A stretch of 64,000 bases of DNA from Phalacrocorax aristotelis (GCF_949628215.1 NC_134283.1:7687638-7751637); one strand, 5' to 3'. Positions 39,611 to 53,316 are shown, counted from the stretch's first letter. The notes: generated from the letters alone by a model not told the origin. Made by a program: numbers and translations.

Positions 39611-42315
39611 GTTCCACAACAAAATCCTCAGTAACATATTTTTTCATCAAAGTCTTCCCATGTGTTTAGGCTGCCATAGCAAGAGTGGTAGTGACTTGAA
39701 TGCTAACTCTTACTTGACAAGTAATTGCCTTCGTTTCTACTTATGAGCCTTTCTGGAAGCTGTTCCCAAAAGTATCAATGTACCTATACAGTGACTCCCC
39801 AAGAACCATTCAAATAATTCTGTGTACGTAGGCTGTAGAAGGCTTTCTGTGAGAGCACTCTCTTCCTTCAACAGAAAGGGAAAAGCTGTTTCTCTCAAGA
39901 AACTCTGGCCATCAGATCTGTTGGGTATTACAGTTCGTTTATGGGTATAGATAATATGAGACATCCAGATTGGATCAAAAAGCCTCTTGGATTGCTTTAT
40001 ATTCCCTAGACAAATTTTGCTGTCGATGCACATTGCTCCAGTTCTGTTGATTTGTTACACTCTGAGCTGGCCTGCAATTCTGTCTAGCAATAGGTTTCAG
40101 CAAAACATGACTTCAGTTGAGCTATACCAGTTCACACCAGCAGAGACTTTCAGGAGAATCTGACCCCCTGTTCACAGCAAGGAGCCTGTGAAGCCTCACT
40201 GATGCTTTTCTGTAAACCGATATCTGGTTTTACTACAAATATGTTTGCTGTGAAGTGGTGTGAAATTCAGAACACTGTGCAAGAGTTGGATTAACAGAAC
40301 ATGAGTCAGGAAGATTCTATTCTGAATGAGAAAGGTGGCATAGGAATTTTTTGTCTTTTATAGACTTTCACATCAGTTGCAGTAAAGGATCTGGAGCATG
40401 TCCAAAACTGAGCCCATTGCGACTCGGTGATGATGGGACTATAACGCCACACTTCAATTCAGTGATATAACACTTGGTATTAGAGAATTTTCACATTTCA
40501 GAGTTATATAGCAGGATGAAAAATCTAAAAAGCTTAGCTATAAAAGATAGCAGCAGACCTAAGAAAACAAGGCATAAAGAAATAAAAGTTACATGCTGAA
40601 ACAGTAGTTTTAAATAGCATCTTTCAGCTGAGAGTCAAAAGGTGGAAGCCAGAGGTTCTTTAAAGACAAAAGACCTCCCACATACTCACCCTTGCAATGG
40701 AAATCTTCATTGACTTTTTTAATACAGCAGTTTCCTTCTTGATCTATATGTAGATGACTTTGTCTTATACATTTTGTATAAACTGAGTTCAGTAAATGCC
40801 CTGGAAGGAGCTACAGAAGAGTGTGTAACCTGAAGACGGGTGTGCAAGGCTCGCTGCTGACATCTGCTGGGTGGAATTTCAGGTTTACTGGTGAAGGGAA
40901 TTTGTCTTGACTTGCTTCTTGGCTGCAGCAGAGCTAGGATATAAAGTGTTATGGTGGTGTAGAAGAGAAGAATTCCTTTATGCACATACTAGGTCTAGCG
41001 TATCTTTCCAATGTGCATAGCACGTTCCACCATTTCCACACTGACTGCTTTTCAGGCTAGAGCATGCAGAGGGACTGGATGCAAAAGTCACCAGATAAGT
41101 GCTTCTGGGCTTGTGATTGCCTGAATCCTACCCTTCTTAATTTAGAAAAATTGCTTAGCATTATTTTCATCCTGTTTTAAAAAATATTTGTGGGTATGCT
41201 TTGAGTTAGGTTACTTAGACAGATAAGCTTGGGGTTGAACATGGAGTGTCCCTCTGGCATTGTATGCTGTAATGAGACAGATTTTAGGAAAAAGTAGCCC
41301 TATTTATTTTTTTTTTATCTGAAGAAATAGGAGTCAGATGAAAGATTGTAGCTTGATAGCCATCAGCGTACATTGCCAAATAAAATCAGATTTTATCTTG
41401 AAGTGTTTCTGTCACTGCCAGTCAGTAAGTACGTGCAGAACTTGAGTCATGGTACAATGACATCAGACAGGATTCAGAGAAGTAAGCATACAGACAGCGT
41501 AGCTTTTTGACATGCGGTCATTCGGCCACTCTAGAGTAGCACATTGCCCTAACCATTCCAAATCCAGTTATGTCCTCTAGTATACTGAAATATTAATGAC
41601 ACATTGCTGAGGGTGATATTACTTCATCATTTGACTTTCCAGTTTTATAGTCCAAGGCAGGGAATGTGTGGATGTACACGAAGCATACGTTCTGGAGTTC
41701 TGAACATTTCAGTCGGTCTGAATATGAAGGACTGTCTTTCCCCATCTGAGGACTTTAGAGTCTCTTCAAGCAACAAACGCATTGGAGTGTATTTCCAAAA
41801 GTGCTTAAAATCCTTAAAATCTATGGTTACAGTCAAGATTTTAGTGCATATGAATCAAGCACATCTATTAGGCTGGGGAAAAAAATGACTTATTGGATTT
41901 TTAATGTTTCAAGGAGTATCTCTCCCTCTTGAACGCCAGCACTTATTTCTGTCCCTTTAGACAAGAGTGGACAGTGACATATTTTTCTAATCTCTCTCCA
42001 CTGAGCACTCAGGGCAATAAAATTGAATTCTCCATTTCAAGTATTTATGGATTCAGCTCCTTGATATGAATAATAGCTTCAGATATTTTTATAATGATAC
42101 CATTAATATACCAAATGAAATTTGTACTTACGCCGTTTACCTAGGCTTGCATCTGACTTTTTTCCAGGTATGTCCTCTTTTTCTACCTAGATATTTTGTT
42201 CAGGAAAAATTGAGGTAATGTGATGCCTGTTTAGGACTCTGATGAGCTAATCAAGGCCATTTGCAGATGGATCTATTGCATATGGTCAGATCTACTCCGA
42301 AGTATATGAACAATG

Positions 42316-42344
42316 GATCCCATGCATCCCGAATGCATGGGATC
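42316..42344. repeat. 12-bp perfect inverted repeat (hairpin), 5-base loop
   Basis: The arms are GATCCCATGCAT (42316-42327) and ATGCATGGGATC (42333-42344) around the loop CCCGA. One G-T and one T-A pair extend the stem outward to 42314-42346. The stem is very stable for AT-rich surroundings. Confidence 0.9.
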
Positions 42345-44513
42345 TAATGTGCGTGCACTGAATAGGTGATCTGTGTGAGCACAGTAAACCCAATTCACTC
42401 TGAACATACTGTATGTGTATAAATCAAGGACACATCCCAGACACATTAGTCTCACTGCATTTCATTTTGTCTGGGAAAACCTGGACAGAAATATGGTAGC
42501 CCTAAGCTTCCCACATTCCACACTCCACACAAACACGTAATAGGTTCATGTCTTGAACCCTTAGCCTCTCTTGGGCTTTCCATTATTGTTGATACAACAC
42601 ATAAATCTCAGGTTAAGTGTTCTCCTGACTTTGCAGTTATTTGTGATTTTCCTGTAGGCCCAACAGTCTTTAAATCCTTCTGAGTCTCTTATTAGACTTT
42701 TAGGTGGGAAATAACAGATGCCCATTGATTTAGCTCTGAGGATGATTCAGTAGAAATCTCTTCTCTGTGTAATGCCCCTGTATCTGACAAACCACTCCAA
42801 GTGATTTTTGCAGACCCGGGCATTGCCCTCTTGTTTAATGTTCTCTGTTGTTCTCTTAGCCAAGTTGCTTTGGTATTTATTAATTGAGAGTTGTAAGTCA
42901 TTCAGTTAATCTAACACTTGATCAGCAATTTCAAATCAACATTCAAGAGGGAACATGCCCTAAGGCCATTGTTATTTATTCTGGTCAGGTCATTCCTTTC
43001 TGGGCTGTTTAAACAGCAACATGTTTTCTGTAACAGTGAGGCTACCCAACTTAGGAGAGGAGTTTGCAGAAGTCAGCCTTTCTGTTTCTTTAGAAGATTA
43101 GCTAAGTAGACTGTGTAGTGTGATAATGATAATCAAGTATTAAGACGGGCAGATAGCAGCATAATTAAGAATATGCAATGCTACCATATAAAGTCCAGGT
43201 ATCTGGTAAGGATTAGATTTGCTGGCTATACAAAATCATGAAGATACAAACCATTTTGACGGATCTAATAGAGAGAAAAAAGAGGAGTACATTACCATTT
43301 AATCTGCCCTTGTAGCACTGAGAAATCCTGTAGTATTTTCCACTTAAAATATTTCAACATCAAAAGCTGAACATTTGGTGTTCAGGGAAAGGTTCTCATA
43401 TTTACATGTATCACCCATTGCTAAATTCTCCCTTAAGTATTTTAAGTATTTTGTTCGTCTGTGGAGGAAGTATCGACTATTACTGCTCACATTTGGATTT
43501 TAGGAGATTTCTTTTCTCCAGTCAGAGTTTTGGAGTATGAGTAAGTCTGACTTGGTATTCCAAAAAAGTCCAATAGTCACGAAGCTCCATAGTAGAGTTG
43601 CTTCTGGGCAGCTCATAAGGAAGAAGTTCAAATAATCTCAGTGAAATATGAAAGACTGAGTTATAATAAAAGCATTGTGATAATTCAGGGTCTAGCATAT
43701 ACAAGTCATATTTGTAGTTAATAAGCAGCCAGGCTTTAATCGCTGCAAGTATATTGCTCCCTTTAGACCTATAAAAAAGTGCTTTCAAAGTTAAGCAGCA
43801 CAGACATTTAGTGAGAACTCTGACATCACAAAAGTTATACCTCGTCATGTTTATCAACAAGGTAAAACCCAAACCTCTGTTCTCCCTTTTCTTCCTCCTC
43901 CCAGGAACAACAACCTGCACACTACCAAAGCATTAAGATCTCTTTAGTGAATTGTTAGAGCAGGTTTTCCTGGATGTAATAAGGCAAGTGTCTGCAGCTC
44001 CAAAATAAAGTGGGAAACTGAAGAAAGCTTTGAATTTCAAACATCTTTCAGTAAGGAATTAGTTTGAAAAGACATACAACAATAAGCCATGAAATAAGTC
44101 CAGACACCATAATTCAGGGATAGAATATGCTATGAAACTGGCAGGCATCCAGGCCAGAGCCAGGTGCCTGTTTTGGATTAGATTCAAGTGGCCTTAGGCC
44201 ACCTACAGAGCTTTCAGGTAAAATCTGGAAGCTGCTCACCTCAATATGCCCTACCTTACTTCTATTTCAGGCACTTGTGAAGGATTCCCAGATGGCTGGC
44301 CCTCGTCCAAACCAATATGCATTCAGATCACATTGTCTTTCTACTGTGATGAGGCAGGATTCAGAAAGAATGTATCTGGAAAACAGGGACTTAATAAAAA
44401 CTGCCCATTTTCCTCAGTTTGCAATGAGAAAGTTTTATGGATGAGAACAGCATTTATATCTTGCTACACTTGACACCCTTCGTGTGTCATCACAAATGAG
44501 CAAGACACAAGTG

Positions 44514-44527
44514 TATATATATATATA
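44514..44527 (+). repeat. (TA)7 dinucleotide repeat
   Basis: Seven TA units following GTG. Confidence 0.9.
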
Positions 44528-47500
44528 ATCAAAGGGACACAAAAGGTAGATCCCAGAGAAATAAAAATGTTGCAGCTTAGACTATTATAGGTCATAAAAA
44601 AAAAAAGTACTTTGTCAATCTAATTGAGATTTTAGTTGTCACATTTTTTTGTTTACTTTTAATTCCATTTTATTCTGGATTATTAAAATAGGCCAAGGTA
44701 ACTCAAGCTGTAGGCTTTAGTGTGTAGACTTTTGACTGCAAATAATTTTTGCTTGACCATGGTGAAGTCCTAGACACGCAATGCCTTCCATAGTCCTCTG
44801 AAAGATCCCGTGCATATATTGACACACATCATGCGGTGTGCGACTCCAGTTTCATACCGTGAGGGCAGCAGGCAGTGCTAGCTGGCGTGGCAGTGCTGGA
44901 GTCAGCGCATTTCTTTCTGCTAGATGCAACTCAGTAAAATTATCCTGCGAGCATGGGTAAAAATAATCAGGTTACTCTCAAATAGACTAATCAGTTTCAG
45001 CTTCTGGTTATGAAGCTATAGCACAATGTTGCAGTGTCTGCGTTGCCAAGAAGGTTGAAATCTCATTTAAATTCAAGCTAAAAAGCCCCTGCTCTCATTA
45101 AAAGTGAAATGATTGAAAAGGCCACGAAATCACTTTTATTAATGTCACACTCTTAAAGAGCTCATCCATGGAGCAAAACAACATCACTTTCACAATATTT
45201 GGTCTTTCTTAAAGGAAAGGAGGGGAAGGATTTTGAGGATGAGGCACCTCCCAGCAAACATGAACATACCTAGCATTAGACTCATGCATAAGGGTTTGCT
45301 GAGTAAAGTTTCAACTTGCATGACTCCGATTTTCATGAATATTCTAGTCTACATTTCTCTTATCGTAATTGCATAAAAATCACTTCTCTCTAACTCCCCT
45401 AGCTACCTTTACATTCTTGCTCCACTGGAGCGCTTGTCTTAATATGCAAGTTCAGAACTGCCACCATAAAGGTCCAAAGCTACCCTTACTGAATTCAGCT
45501 GAAGAGGGGCTGTTAATTTCAAGGTTACAGATGTACAGCCTAAAATGATTTCATTCCTTTTTCTTCCCAACATCCAGCTCTATTGAAAATAGACAAAAAA
45601 TCAAACACTTCCCAGTCAGTACACACACAGAGTAAGATATTATTAAATGTTGTCATGGCAACCAGTGCAACACTGAGTTTGTAAAACAACTGTTTGACTC
45701 CTCAACATGCTGAAATCACTTTGGAAATCAACACCACAGTCAGGAAATAGTTTTGTTTGCAAATTAGGAATGCAAAGGCGGCTGTGGTAAATTAAAAACT
45801 GTAAGATGAGCTCTTGGGATGGGGACCAATTTTCTGTTCTGCGTGTGTTCAGCACCTAGCTCAAGGGGTTCTGTACAACTACTGCTACCATATTTTTCAT
45901 CTGTTATTGTCATCTTTTGGCAAGAAAAATAGTGGTAAAAATATCCTTCTTTGCAGAAAATAAAAGGTAAGTCATGAAAGCCCTGTTTTCCTGCTGAAAG
46001 TGTATAAAGCAAGTTAAACATTTGGAGTTAATGCCCTTATGCAAAGCTGTGATGTGATAGCTCGCTGCCACTGTCGTGCATAATAGCCTACAAGCAATGA
46101 GAATTTGGTCCTCAAAAAATGCAGCTTTCCAATGAGAAACACAAACCCCGCTCTTGTCATGGTACAAGATTTTGAAGTCTTTCAGTACACAGCAAACAGA
46201 ATATCTATGCAGATTTATTAGACAACACCTTCTTTGTATAGTATTGCATGGTGCTGTAAGCCCTTTCTTATAGAAGCAAATATGGAACAGCTCCATAATT
46301 CTGTGGGAGACATTTTCCTGTTTGATTGCCAAGCTGTAGTTAAAATTCCCACTGAGAGGTCCATTTTGAGTGAGAAAGAGATGAAGGTGGTGGGTCTGGG
46401 CAGACAGCTGCAAAGGGAAGATGAACACACACTGAACCAGAAGTAAAAGCACCTAATTCTCATAGGAAATGGGCTGATATTTAATTGAAAATGGTAAAAC
46501 AAAGTATTTGTGGGTACAGTGCAACTGTTACACAGAAGGGACTGAAAAGGCTCCTGAACCTCTTTGCAATCTATGTTCCCAGCAAGAAGGCTGAAGTAAC
46601 AAAGGCTCATTGATGTGAAAAGGGGGGGAAGTTTTTAATAGAGGAATCCCAGGAGCCAGCCAAGGAAGCATTATCTTGTATTTAAAAAATCTGCAAATAA
46701 TGAAATTCAGAGGAGAGAGAAGCCAATTTTCTTCTTTGCTTGGCCCATGAAATTAGTAGCAAATAAAAGAAGAAACACATGGAAGAAGGACTGGAGACTA
46801 AATCTTCCCAGCAACATTCTTCTCAGGGTACATTGTTCAAAAGAGTACAGGGGTTCATGTTCAGAAATGCTGAGCAGGTTCAGTTCCTCTTGATCTCAAC
46901 TGGAGCTGGGAGTTCTTAGTACTTTGGAAAAATAAGTCCCCAGAGTGCACTTAAAATTTTCATCCCAGAACTCAGACTCCCACCCTGAAACTAACTGGAT
47001 ACAAGCAGGAGAATTGTCAGAGATCTTACCTTACAAAGCAATGCAAACTGATGCTAGCACTTGTGGGAACAAGTCACATCAGCAGAAGGTACTTTTCCAG
47101 TCCAGAAATAAAATGAAAAAGCAAGGTAATATGTCAGGCTTGGGGGGGTTGAAGCAGCGCTACTAGGATCAGGGGAGAAAAAGACAACTTTTAGCCTCTA
47201 TTGGATGAAACAAGTATGTTTTGTTTACAGAGATGAAAAGAACCAATAAGAAATGAACAAGGTACCATTTCATCCCAATGCCATTTGTTTTGGGGGTGGA
47301 GTAACCTCATACATTCCTATCATGGAAGACAGAGGTTGAAACTTCCATATGGATTTTCTTTCTTGGCCTGGTTCATCTTTTTCTGGGGTGCAGATGCTGG
47401 CTAACTGTAACAGAGACTGGGCTTTCCTTCCTGCACATGATGCCAAAGTACGTCTGAAAGCAATACTAGTGTCTTAGAAGTAATTTGCAGGGGCTTTAAA

Positions 47501-49042
47501 TATGTCTTTGTGACTCTGTAGGCTACACAGCCTTCCGGGCGTAGTGCAAATCAGTATTTATAAAAAGCATTTTCAAAGTGGATCTTTGAACCTGCTGGAC
47601 TGCACGGTTTCTCCTGTGCCATTTTTGATCCATTGTATAAATACAAATTTTGGCACGTGCACAACAGTATAAACTGCATAATTGTTTTTATTAGAGTTCT
47701 GTGAGTTTGGAGGTACCTGTGCTTTAATTACACTTGGCAAGTTTCCAGGAAAACTCTTCTAAAATGTAGTGCTTGCAAAGCCTTAGTCGGGCCACCCACA
47801 ATGACAGCTTTTATTTTCCTTCTGTTAGTGATGGACATTTTCATTTAATTTTGGTCTGGGTGTGTGACAGAGCCCCCATGTACTGAGCTGCAGCTTCCCC
47901 CTGTTCACTTTTCAGCCACAGAGTGTGTCGGGACACTGTGGCAGCAACTTGTGACATTTGGATCCAAGCCAAATGAATGCTATTTGCAGAGTTTTTAGGT
48001 TGTCTTTCTTTCTTCCTTGGTCTCCCCTCCCACTTTTAAAAATCGCTGGTGACACTAGAAGTGCAAGTCAGTTAACCTCTTCTAAAACCTAAGCATTCGC
48101 CTACAGCACTGATGGCAAGAGAAATGCAGAACATTGCTCTGTGAAGTTTCTATATGTCAGCCGTAAGCACCCAGCATGGAGGTGGTTTTAGTTCCGCTCC
48201 TGCGCCCAAATCTCTTGTGTAGCAGGATAGAGCAAGTACAATGGTAACAAGTCAGCAGGATAGCTGGAACTTCATACTGCATGCCAGAAAGTAGGATGTC
48301 CAGCTAGCACAAATAAATGTGTAGAACTAATCAAATTAGGATGGACATGCTGTGCAATACAGAGAAATGCATGTAAGCAGAAAATTGTGTTTAATATTTG
48401 TAATCAAAAGCATTTATTTGGGACTATAACAGCCCAGTGCTACGTGCAAATTGGGTGAGGAAAAAATGTTAATGTTGTTTCTTTGATTTTGTTGGGAGTT
48501 AGGGTACAGCAGGAATGCTGGATCAAGCTCCTTTTCCAGTGGCTGCGATTAAAAAGCTATGCAAAATGAATTTAGAGGCTTATTGACAGAAAATATTACT
48601 GTAAATGGTGGTGAAAACCTATTCCACAGAGATTACTCTTTATTACATGGAGTTTGCCAGAATTTATAGGATGCGAACTGAAAACTGTGGGTTTAGAGAC
48701 CATTTGAGGAAATAACTTCAGTCCTAACACCACGTTTTGAGGCTTCTGCAGAAAGCAGAATTTAATACAGAAACTGGTGAGACTGGAATTTTATTCTGTG
48801 CACTTTCAGGCCCTAGAGGAACAGGAATTAATGGAGGAACCACCCTAAGTCATCCAGTGGATGTTTTTTTTACTTATACATTTTCCATGTCAGCTGAAAT
48901 ATAGTTGCCCATAAACAGGATAACCAGTGACCATGCCATGTGTCGCTGAAGAACGGGACTAGCCACCATGCAAAAGCAACTTAATTACAATAGCCCATAT
49001 TATAAACTGAGCACTGGTTAGAAATGCAGAAATATGCTTTTG

Positions 49043-49067
49043 GGAACATGCTAGATTAGCATGTTCC
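49043..49067. promoter_or_regulatory. Inverted repeat resembling a p53-family response element
   Basis: Perfect 11-bp arms, GGAACATGCTA and TAGCATGTTCC, flank GAT. Read as p53-type decamers (RRRCWWGYYY), GAACATGCTA (49044-49053) and TAGCATGTTC (49057-49066) each match 9 of 10 positions, both with the favoured CATG core, separated by 3 bases. The symmetry is observed. Binding by p53, p63 or p73 is inference. Confidence 0.45.
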
Positions 49068-49069
49068 AT

Positions 49070-52000
49070 TCCTGAGAATACTGTAGTCAGCTTCAGATTT
49101 CAGGGAAGTAAACAAAGAAGCCCTCATCGTTTCTTTTTACAAGAGCAGCCTTTAAAATTTGGGGAGGGGGAAAGATTATGGTGCAGGAGTGGATCTGCTG
49201 TTGGCAGGCATTACAATACTGTCTAGTACTTTATAAACCTGCTCCGTGGAAATAAAAGCAAGTGCTAATGCCGTTCCAGCTGGAGGGGAAGCTGGCCGGT
49301 GTCCCCAGACCATCAGTCCATTAGGATGTGTCCTGTGCCAGCTGCGCCCCTGGACCATACATGAGGTGCTCCCCACGGCAGGGAGGTAGGCCATGAACTC
49401 TTTGTTTACAGCCTCCTTTCTGCACAAGGGATCTTTCTGGCGGGAAGGATACAGTAGACTATCTTCTCGGGTTCTGTAACTCATCCAGATAGAGGAGCTA
49501 TGATCACTTATGCCAGCTGGAAGGATTTGGCCTCTTCCTAAACTGTATGGTATTGAGTGGGTTTAGATAACGTACGAATAGCCACGCAAATGTAATTGGA
49601 TACCAGATGACTGCGTTCCTGCAACTATGCTTGATCTGTACGAACCCTTCCACAAGTTCCTTTTTGAGTTGCTCATATTTTGTTCAGCTAGAGGTTTTGT
49701 CCTGCTACAACTGAGTAACAGTTGCTGAACTCCTTAGACAAATTAAGCAAATTCACAAAATGCCTTCAGATTATTGAATGAATAATACAAGGGGAAAGAA
49801 AAGCCTCCTTAGCAGTTGCCATATGCATGGAGCATACATATGTACCAACTTTGGAGCACAACTTCACTGTGGAGCCTCTTCAACTTGGGACAAAGATGAA
49901 CTTGATGGGTTTTAAAACCTACCAGCTCATTCTAAAGAGGGTAATTTTCATTTGTAAAGGGCTTTCCCTGAAGACTTCTCCATAAGGAGTTTCACCCAGC
50001 ATGTGGTTAATCACCACTCTCTATAGATGAAAGCAAAGGGCTTCTGTGCTTCACAAGAGTGAAACATCTTCATGAGGATAAACACAAAGAGGGCGTGAAG
50101 ATTGATCTGAAAGAATCCTATAGAGTGCTTACATGTATCCTGAATAACCCAACAGTATGTCGTTTGGTAAGAAACAGTCACAGAAATGGTCAAGTGGGAA
50201 TGGACAGTTGCAGAAATTGAACGCTGAGTTAGCAAAAACCACATATGCTCTGATTCTACTATGCGTATTCACTCAATACGATGTGACTACCTGATTAAAC
50301 AAGCCTTCACTGCACCATTTTCCCATTGTAAGTACTCTGCTTCCAGTTATCCAATCATATCTGGTTTAAATTTGGTATAAATTATTCAAAATAACTTAGA
50401 ATACAAATATAACTGGAAAAATAATCTGGGCTGACAGAGGAAGAAGTGACAGCTATCAGGCAACAGACTTCTTTGAATCGTTCACTCATCTCAGTCATCA
50501 CGAATGTCTCACATGATAAAGAATTTGCTCTAACAAAGGTGGCAAAACAAGCTCGATGGCATTTTAGTTCAGGGCATATTTCTTCTGCATGCCTGTCAGT
50601 CACGTACCGATAATGTGAGTTCTGTGTGGGGCTAGACTCTATCACGATGGCCATGACGGCATAGTCCTTCGGGAATAGTCTGTAGGAATTCAGAATTAGA
50701 AAGAATATTAAAAATAATAACCCATTTTCTCTGATAAGCTAACAAGTGGAAACAAGAACATCCAATGTCCTTGCACCTAAGCATCAAGGCAATGGACACT
50801 TTGCACGTAGGTGTGATCTGACTAGAGCGGGTGGACGAGAAGCCCTGGTGAAACTGAGGCTGTGCTCTTGTGAGCCTCAGGGTAGTGATGAAAGTGAAGC
50901 AGTAACTCAGTGCTGGTATGGAGTAGCAAACCGCTTACTTTCCCTTGCATATATGAGAGGAATCCTGACTTTCTGAGCCATGGTACATAGGTGTTCTCTT
51001 TACCCCGAGAAGGGTATCATTATCTGTAGTGCAACGCTGCTTACGGGTGCCAAGCTTCCAGCAGGGCCCCACGCTTTCTTGTATTCACCAGTAATGGGGA
51101 GTTTCTCATGTAGGTGGAACACAATTACAACAGGTGGATACAAACAAGCAGGGGAAGAGAAAGATGTACCGAAACCATGACAAAACTGATGAGTATAAAA
51201 AAGTGATGGCAGCACCCAACCTGACAATCTTAAGGAGAATAGAGACCAGTCCAATAACAGGCTGCAGTATGGTAATGACTGTCTCTGAAGGGATATGCGC
51301 TTGCTGGTCATCTGAGGTGGGAATTGCTACGGAGTGGGGGGCGGAAGAAGCCCCTCTGCCTGCATTGTTTACTACACTGCTGACTGTGGAGCTTTATTTC
51401 TCTAATGTTTTGCATGGTAACTATGTTTGCACATGGTAACGAGCTGCCTGCGGGATTCTCTGATGTTTATGACCATCACTGCTGGGAGCTTGATTGACTT
51501 GGGGAGCAAAGTATAATGTTGTCTGAGCATGTTAACTGATCAGTGTTGCTGCCTACAGGCCGGGAAAGGTTGGGGTCCCCTGCCTAATGCCAACTCAAAT
51601 TTGGACGCATGTCATTTATAGTCATGCAAAGCAGTGTCACATTTTTTTCTTCTTCTTTGATCATACTCAGAAACTATAAATCCCCAGGGTGAAATCTTAA
51701 CTCCACAGAAATCAAGAGCAAAACTCCCTTCGGTGGTGCTGAGTTTATGGTGAAAGTTGTCTTTTTCTTTCTTAAGCAATTCCTGTAATTGCTGGAGAAC
51801 TGTATTTATTTCCCTCCTCTCACAGCAAATAAAACGTCAGCCGTCACAGTCAGCTAGTCTACTGAAAACAGTCAAGTCTGTCTGTTCAGGGTGTTGAGGG
51901 CTGATAATAAAATTACAGCCCAATAATTTTATATTTTTCTCCTATTATCTGCAACACACAGCATGTTTTATGTGTTCTGCTCCACTGGGACCATCATAAA

Positions 52001-52900
52001 CCTGTAGCCAGCTATTCTGTTTGAATACACTCAGTGGGAGGTGACAGGTGCACTATTACAAAGAGATCTTGGAACTTTATCATAATATATTCAGCAAGGT
52101 GATAATATAAAACCCACTGGGAAATAGAGAGAGGTGAAGGAGAAATTCCACACCTGGGAACTTATTTAATGTTTAAAAAAGGAAATGCTTTAGAAGAGAA
52201 AATACCTCTGATCTGTCTATTCCACTGCCCCAAACTAGTTAGCACAAGACCCCGGTGGAGAAGGTAGATAGAGGAGATGCCCTCCAGCTCACCTCGGCCT
52301 CCATTGCGCTCTCCAGCTTGTGCGCCAACCAGAGCAGCCGGGCGCCTTGGATTGACACGGCTATGGTTTGTTTTCATAGTGTGACCCTGGGACAAGGGAG
52401 ATTTTGTGTGAGATTGGACAAAGACACATAGTGGAAAACTCTCTAGCACAAAAGGGAGATCGTGAGGTGAGAGACACTCCTCCAAGTGCAGCCAAAAGCA
52501 TCAGAAACAGGTTCTGTATCGATTTCTAACCTGGACCAGTCCCATTCACTTCAATACTTCCCTTTCCTTTCAGGTTATTTAGACCTTTGCTCCTTTACTG
52601 AAGTTTTCTGTAGAAGGGAAAGTGTAACCTAATAGCATAGACCAGATCGGTGGACGCCAGAACCAGGTTCTGCGTGTGGCTCCGTACGTGTACGCCGCTG
52701 TGTGAGAGCCGGCTCCTATATGGACATCGGTGTTCAATACCCGGAAACTGGTCCTGGCTCTCACCGCTGTTATTTTCTTCTCGGGCAACCTAATCTTTGT
52801 TGGTTTTGTTGGCTTATTTGTTTGTTTTCCCGTGAAGCTACCTTTAAAACCACTAGAAAATGCCAGCGTGTTCTCTCCAAGCGAAGGGTGCTTTGGAAGC
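49070..52900. other. Upstream flank of ADAMTS18, no gene recognised
   Basis: Non-coding sequence becoming more GC-rich towards the CpG island (from about 52250). Local GC-richer patches near 49180-49400 and 50750-51350 carry ATG open frames of about 100 codons or less without recognisable protein character. No repeats were recognised. Confidence 0.55.
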
Positions 52901-53176
52901 TGGATGGCTGATGCTGGGCTCTGCTCTTCTCCCGGCATCATCGCGAAAACTCTGGTCCGCGTGATGAAGCCCCGTGGGTCGGCACCCCGTTCCTGCGCCC
53001 CCGCGAAGGCCGCCCGCCCCTCCGCAGATCGCCACAGGTGTGCCCGCTGGCGCTGCCCTCGCCCAGCCCGGCCGCCCCCGGGGGCCGGGCTGGGGCTGGG
53101 GGGGCCCCGCAAGCCACCCCCTTTCCCAGGTGCCTCCCCGCCAGCCCCGGCCCCGGCCCGGCCCCGCCGCCGCCCC

Positions 53177-53181
53177 ATTGG
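53177..53181 (-). promoter_or_regulatory. Inverted CCAAT box (ATTGG)
   Basis: ATTGG within GCCCCATTGGTCCC is the typical NF-Y context. It lies about 140 bases upstream of the TATA-like element. That is further from the likely start site than the usual 60-100 bp spacing, so it may serve an upstream start site instead. Confidence 0.5.
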
Positions 53182-53189
53182 TCCCGCCC

Positions 53190-53214
53190 GTCCCGTCCCG
53201 TCCCGTCCCGTCCC
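53190..53214 (+). repeat. (GTCCC)5 microsatellite
   Basis: Five tandem GTCCC units follow the CCAAT box and are followed by two CTCCG units. They lie inside the promoter CpG island. Confidence 0.9.
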
Positions 53215-53282
53215 GCTCCGCTCCGCGGCGCCCCCCGGGCGGCGGCCGCGCCGAGACGCGGCGCCGGAGGCAGCGCTGCCCC

Positions 53283-53283
<1 letters not shown>

Positions 53284-53316
<33 letters not shown>
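53284..53316 (+). repeat. (CGG)11 trinucleotide repeat at the promoter
   Basis: Eleven uninterrupted CGG units abut the TATA-like TTAAA. A further CGG-rich stretch follows at about 53329-53340. It is promoter-proximal and probably just upstream of the 5' leader. Length polymorphism is likely but cannot be seen here. Confidence 0.92.

Larger units (their letters stand above)
39611..49000. other. Non-coding AT-rich DNA with a hairpin and a TA repeat
   Basis: No supported gene. Notable contents are the inverted repeat at 42316-42344 and the (TA)7 at 44514-44527. AT-rich, motif-dense stretches near 45040-45200 and 47540-47800 may be conserved non-coding DNA, but this could not be tested. The longest open frames (43522-43920 and 45910-46452, minus strand) start with GTG and were rejected. 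Confidence 0.55.

Noticed and set aside
43522..43920. 132-codon minus-strand open frame
   Set aside because: It starts with GTG, has random-looking composition and no domain, and its flanks do not suggest a gene.
44786..44860. Short imperfect inverted repeats such as CACAC...GTGTG near 44821-44840
   Set aside because: The arms are only 5-6 bases and imperfect, which is expected by chance.
45910..46452. 180-codon minus-strand open frame whose start looks like a signal peptide
   Set aside because: The first codon is GTG, not ATG. An overlapping minus frame (46218-46610) and a plus frame are also open, so the patch is simply poor in stops. No family resemblance.
49176..49484. 102-codon minus-strand ATG frame in a GC-richer patch
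   Set aside because: It has a true ATG, but the length is within chance expectation for 64 kb and the peptide resembles nothing known to me. Not called without transcript or conservation evidence.
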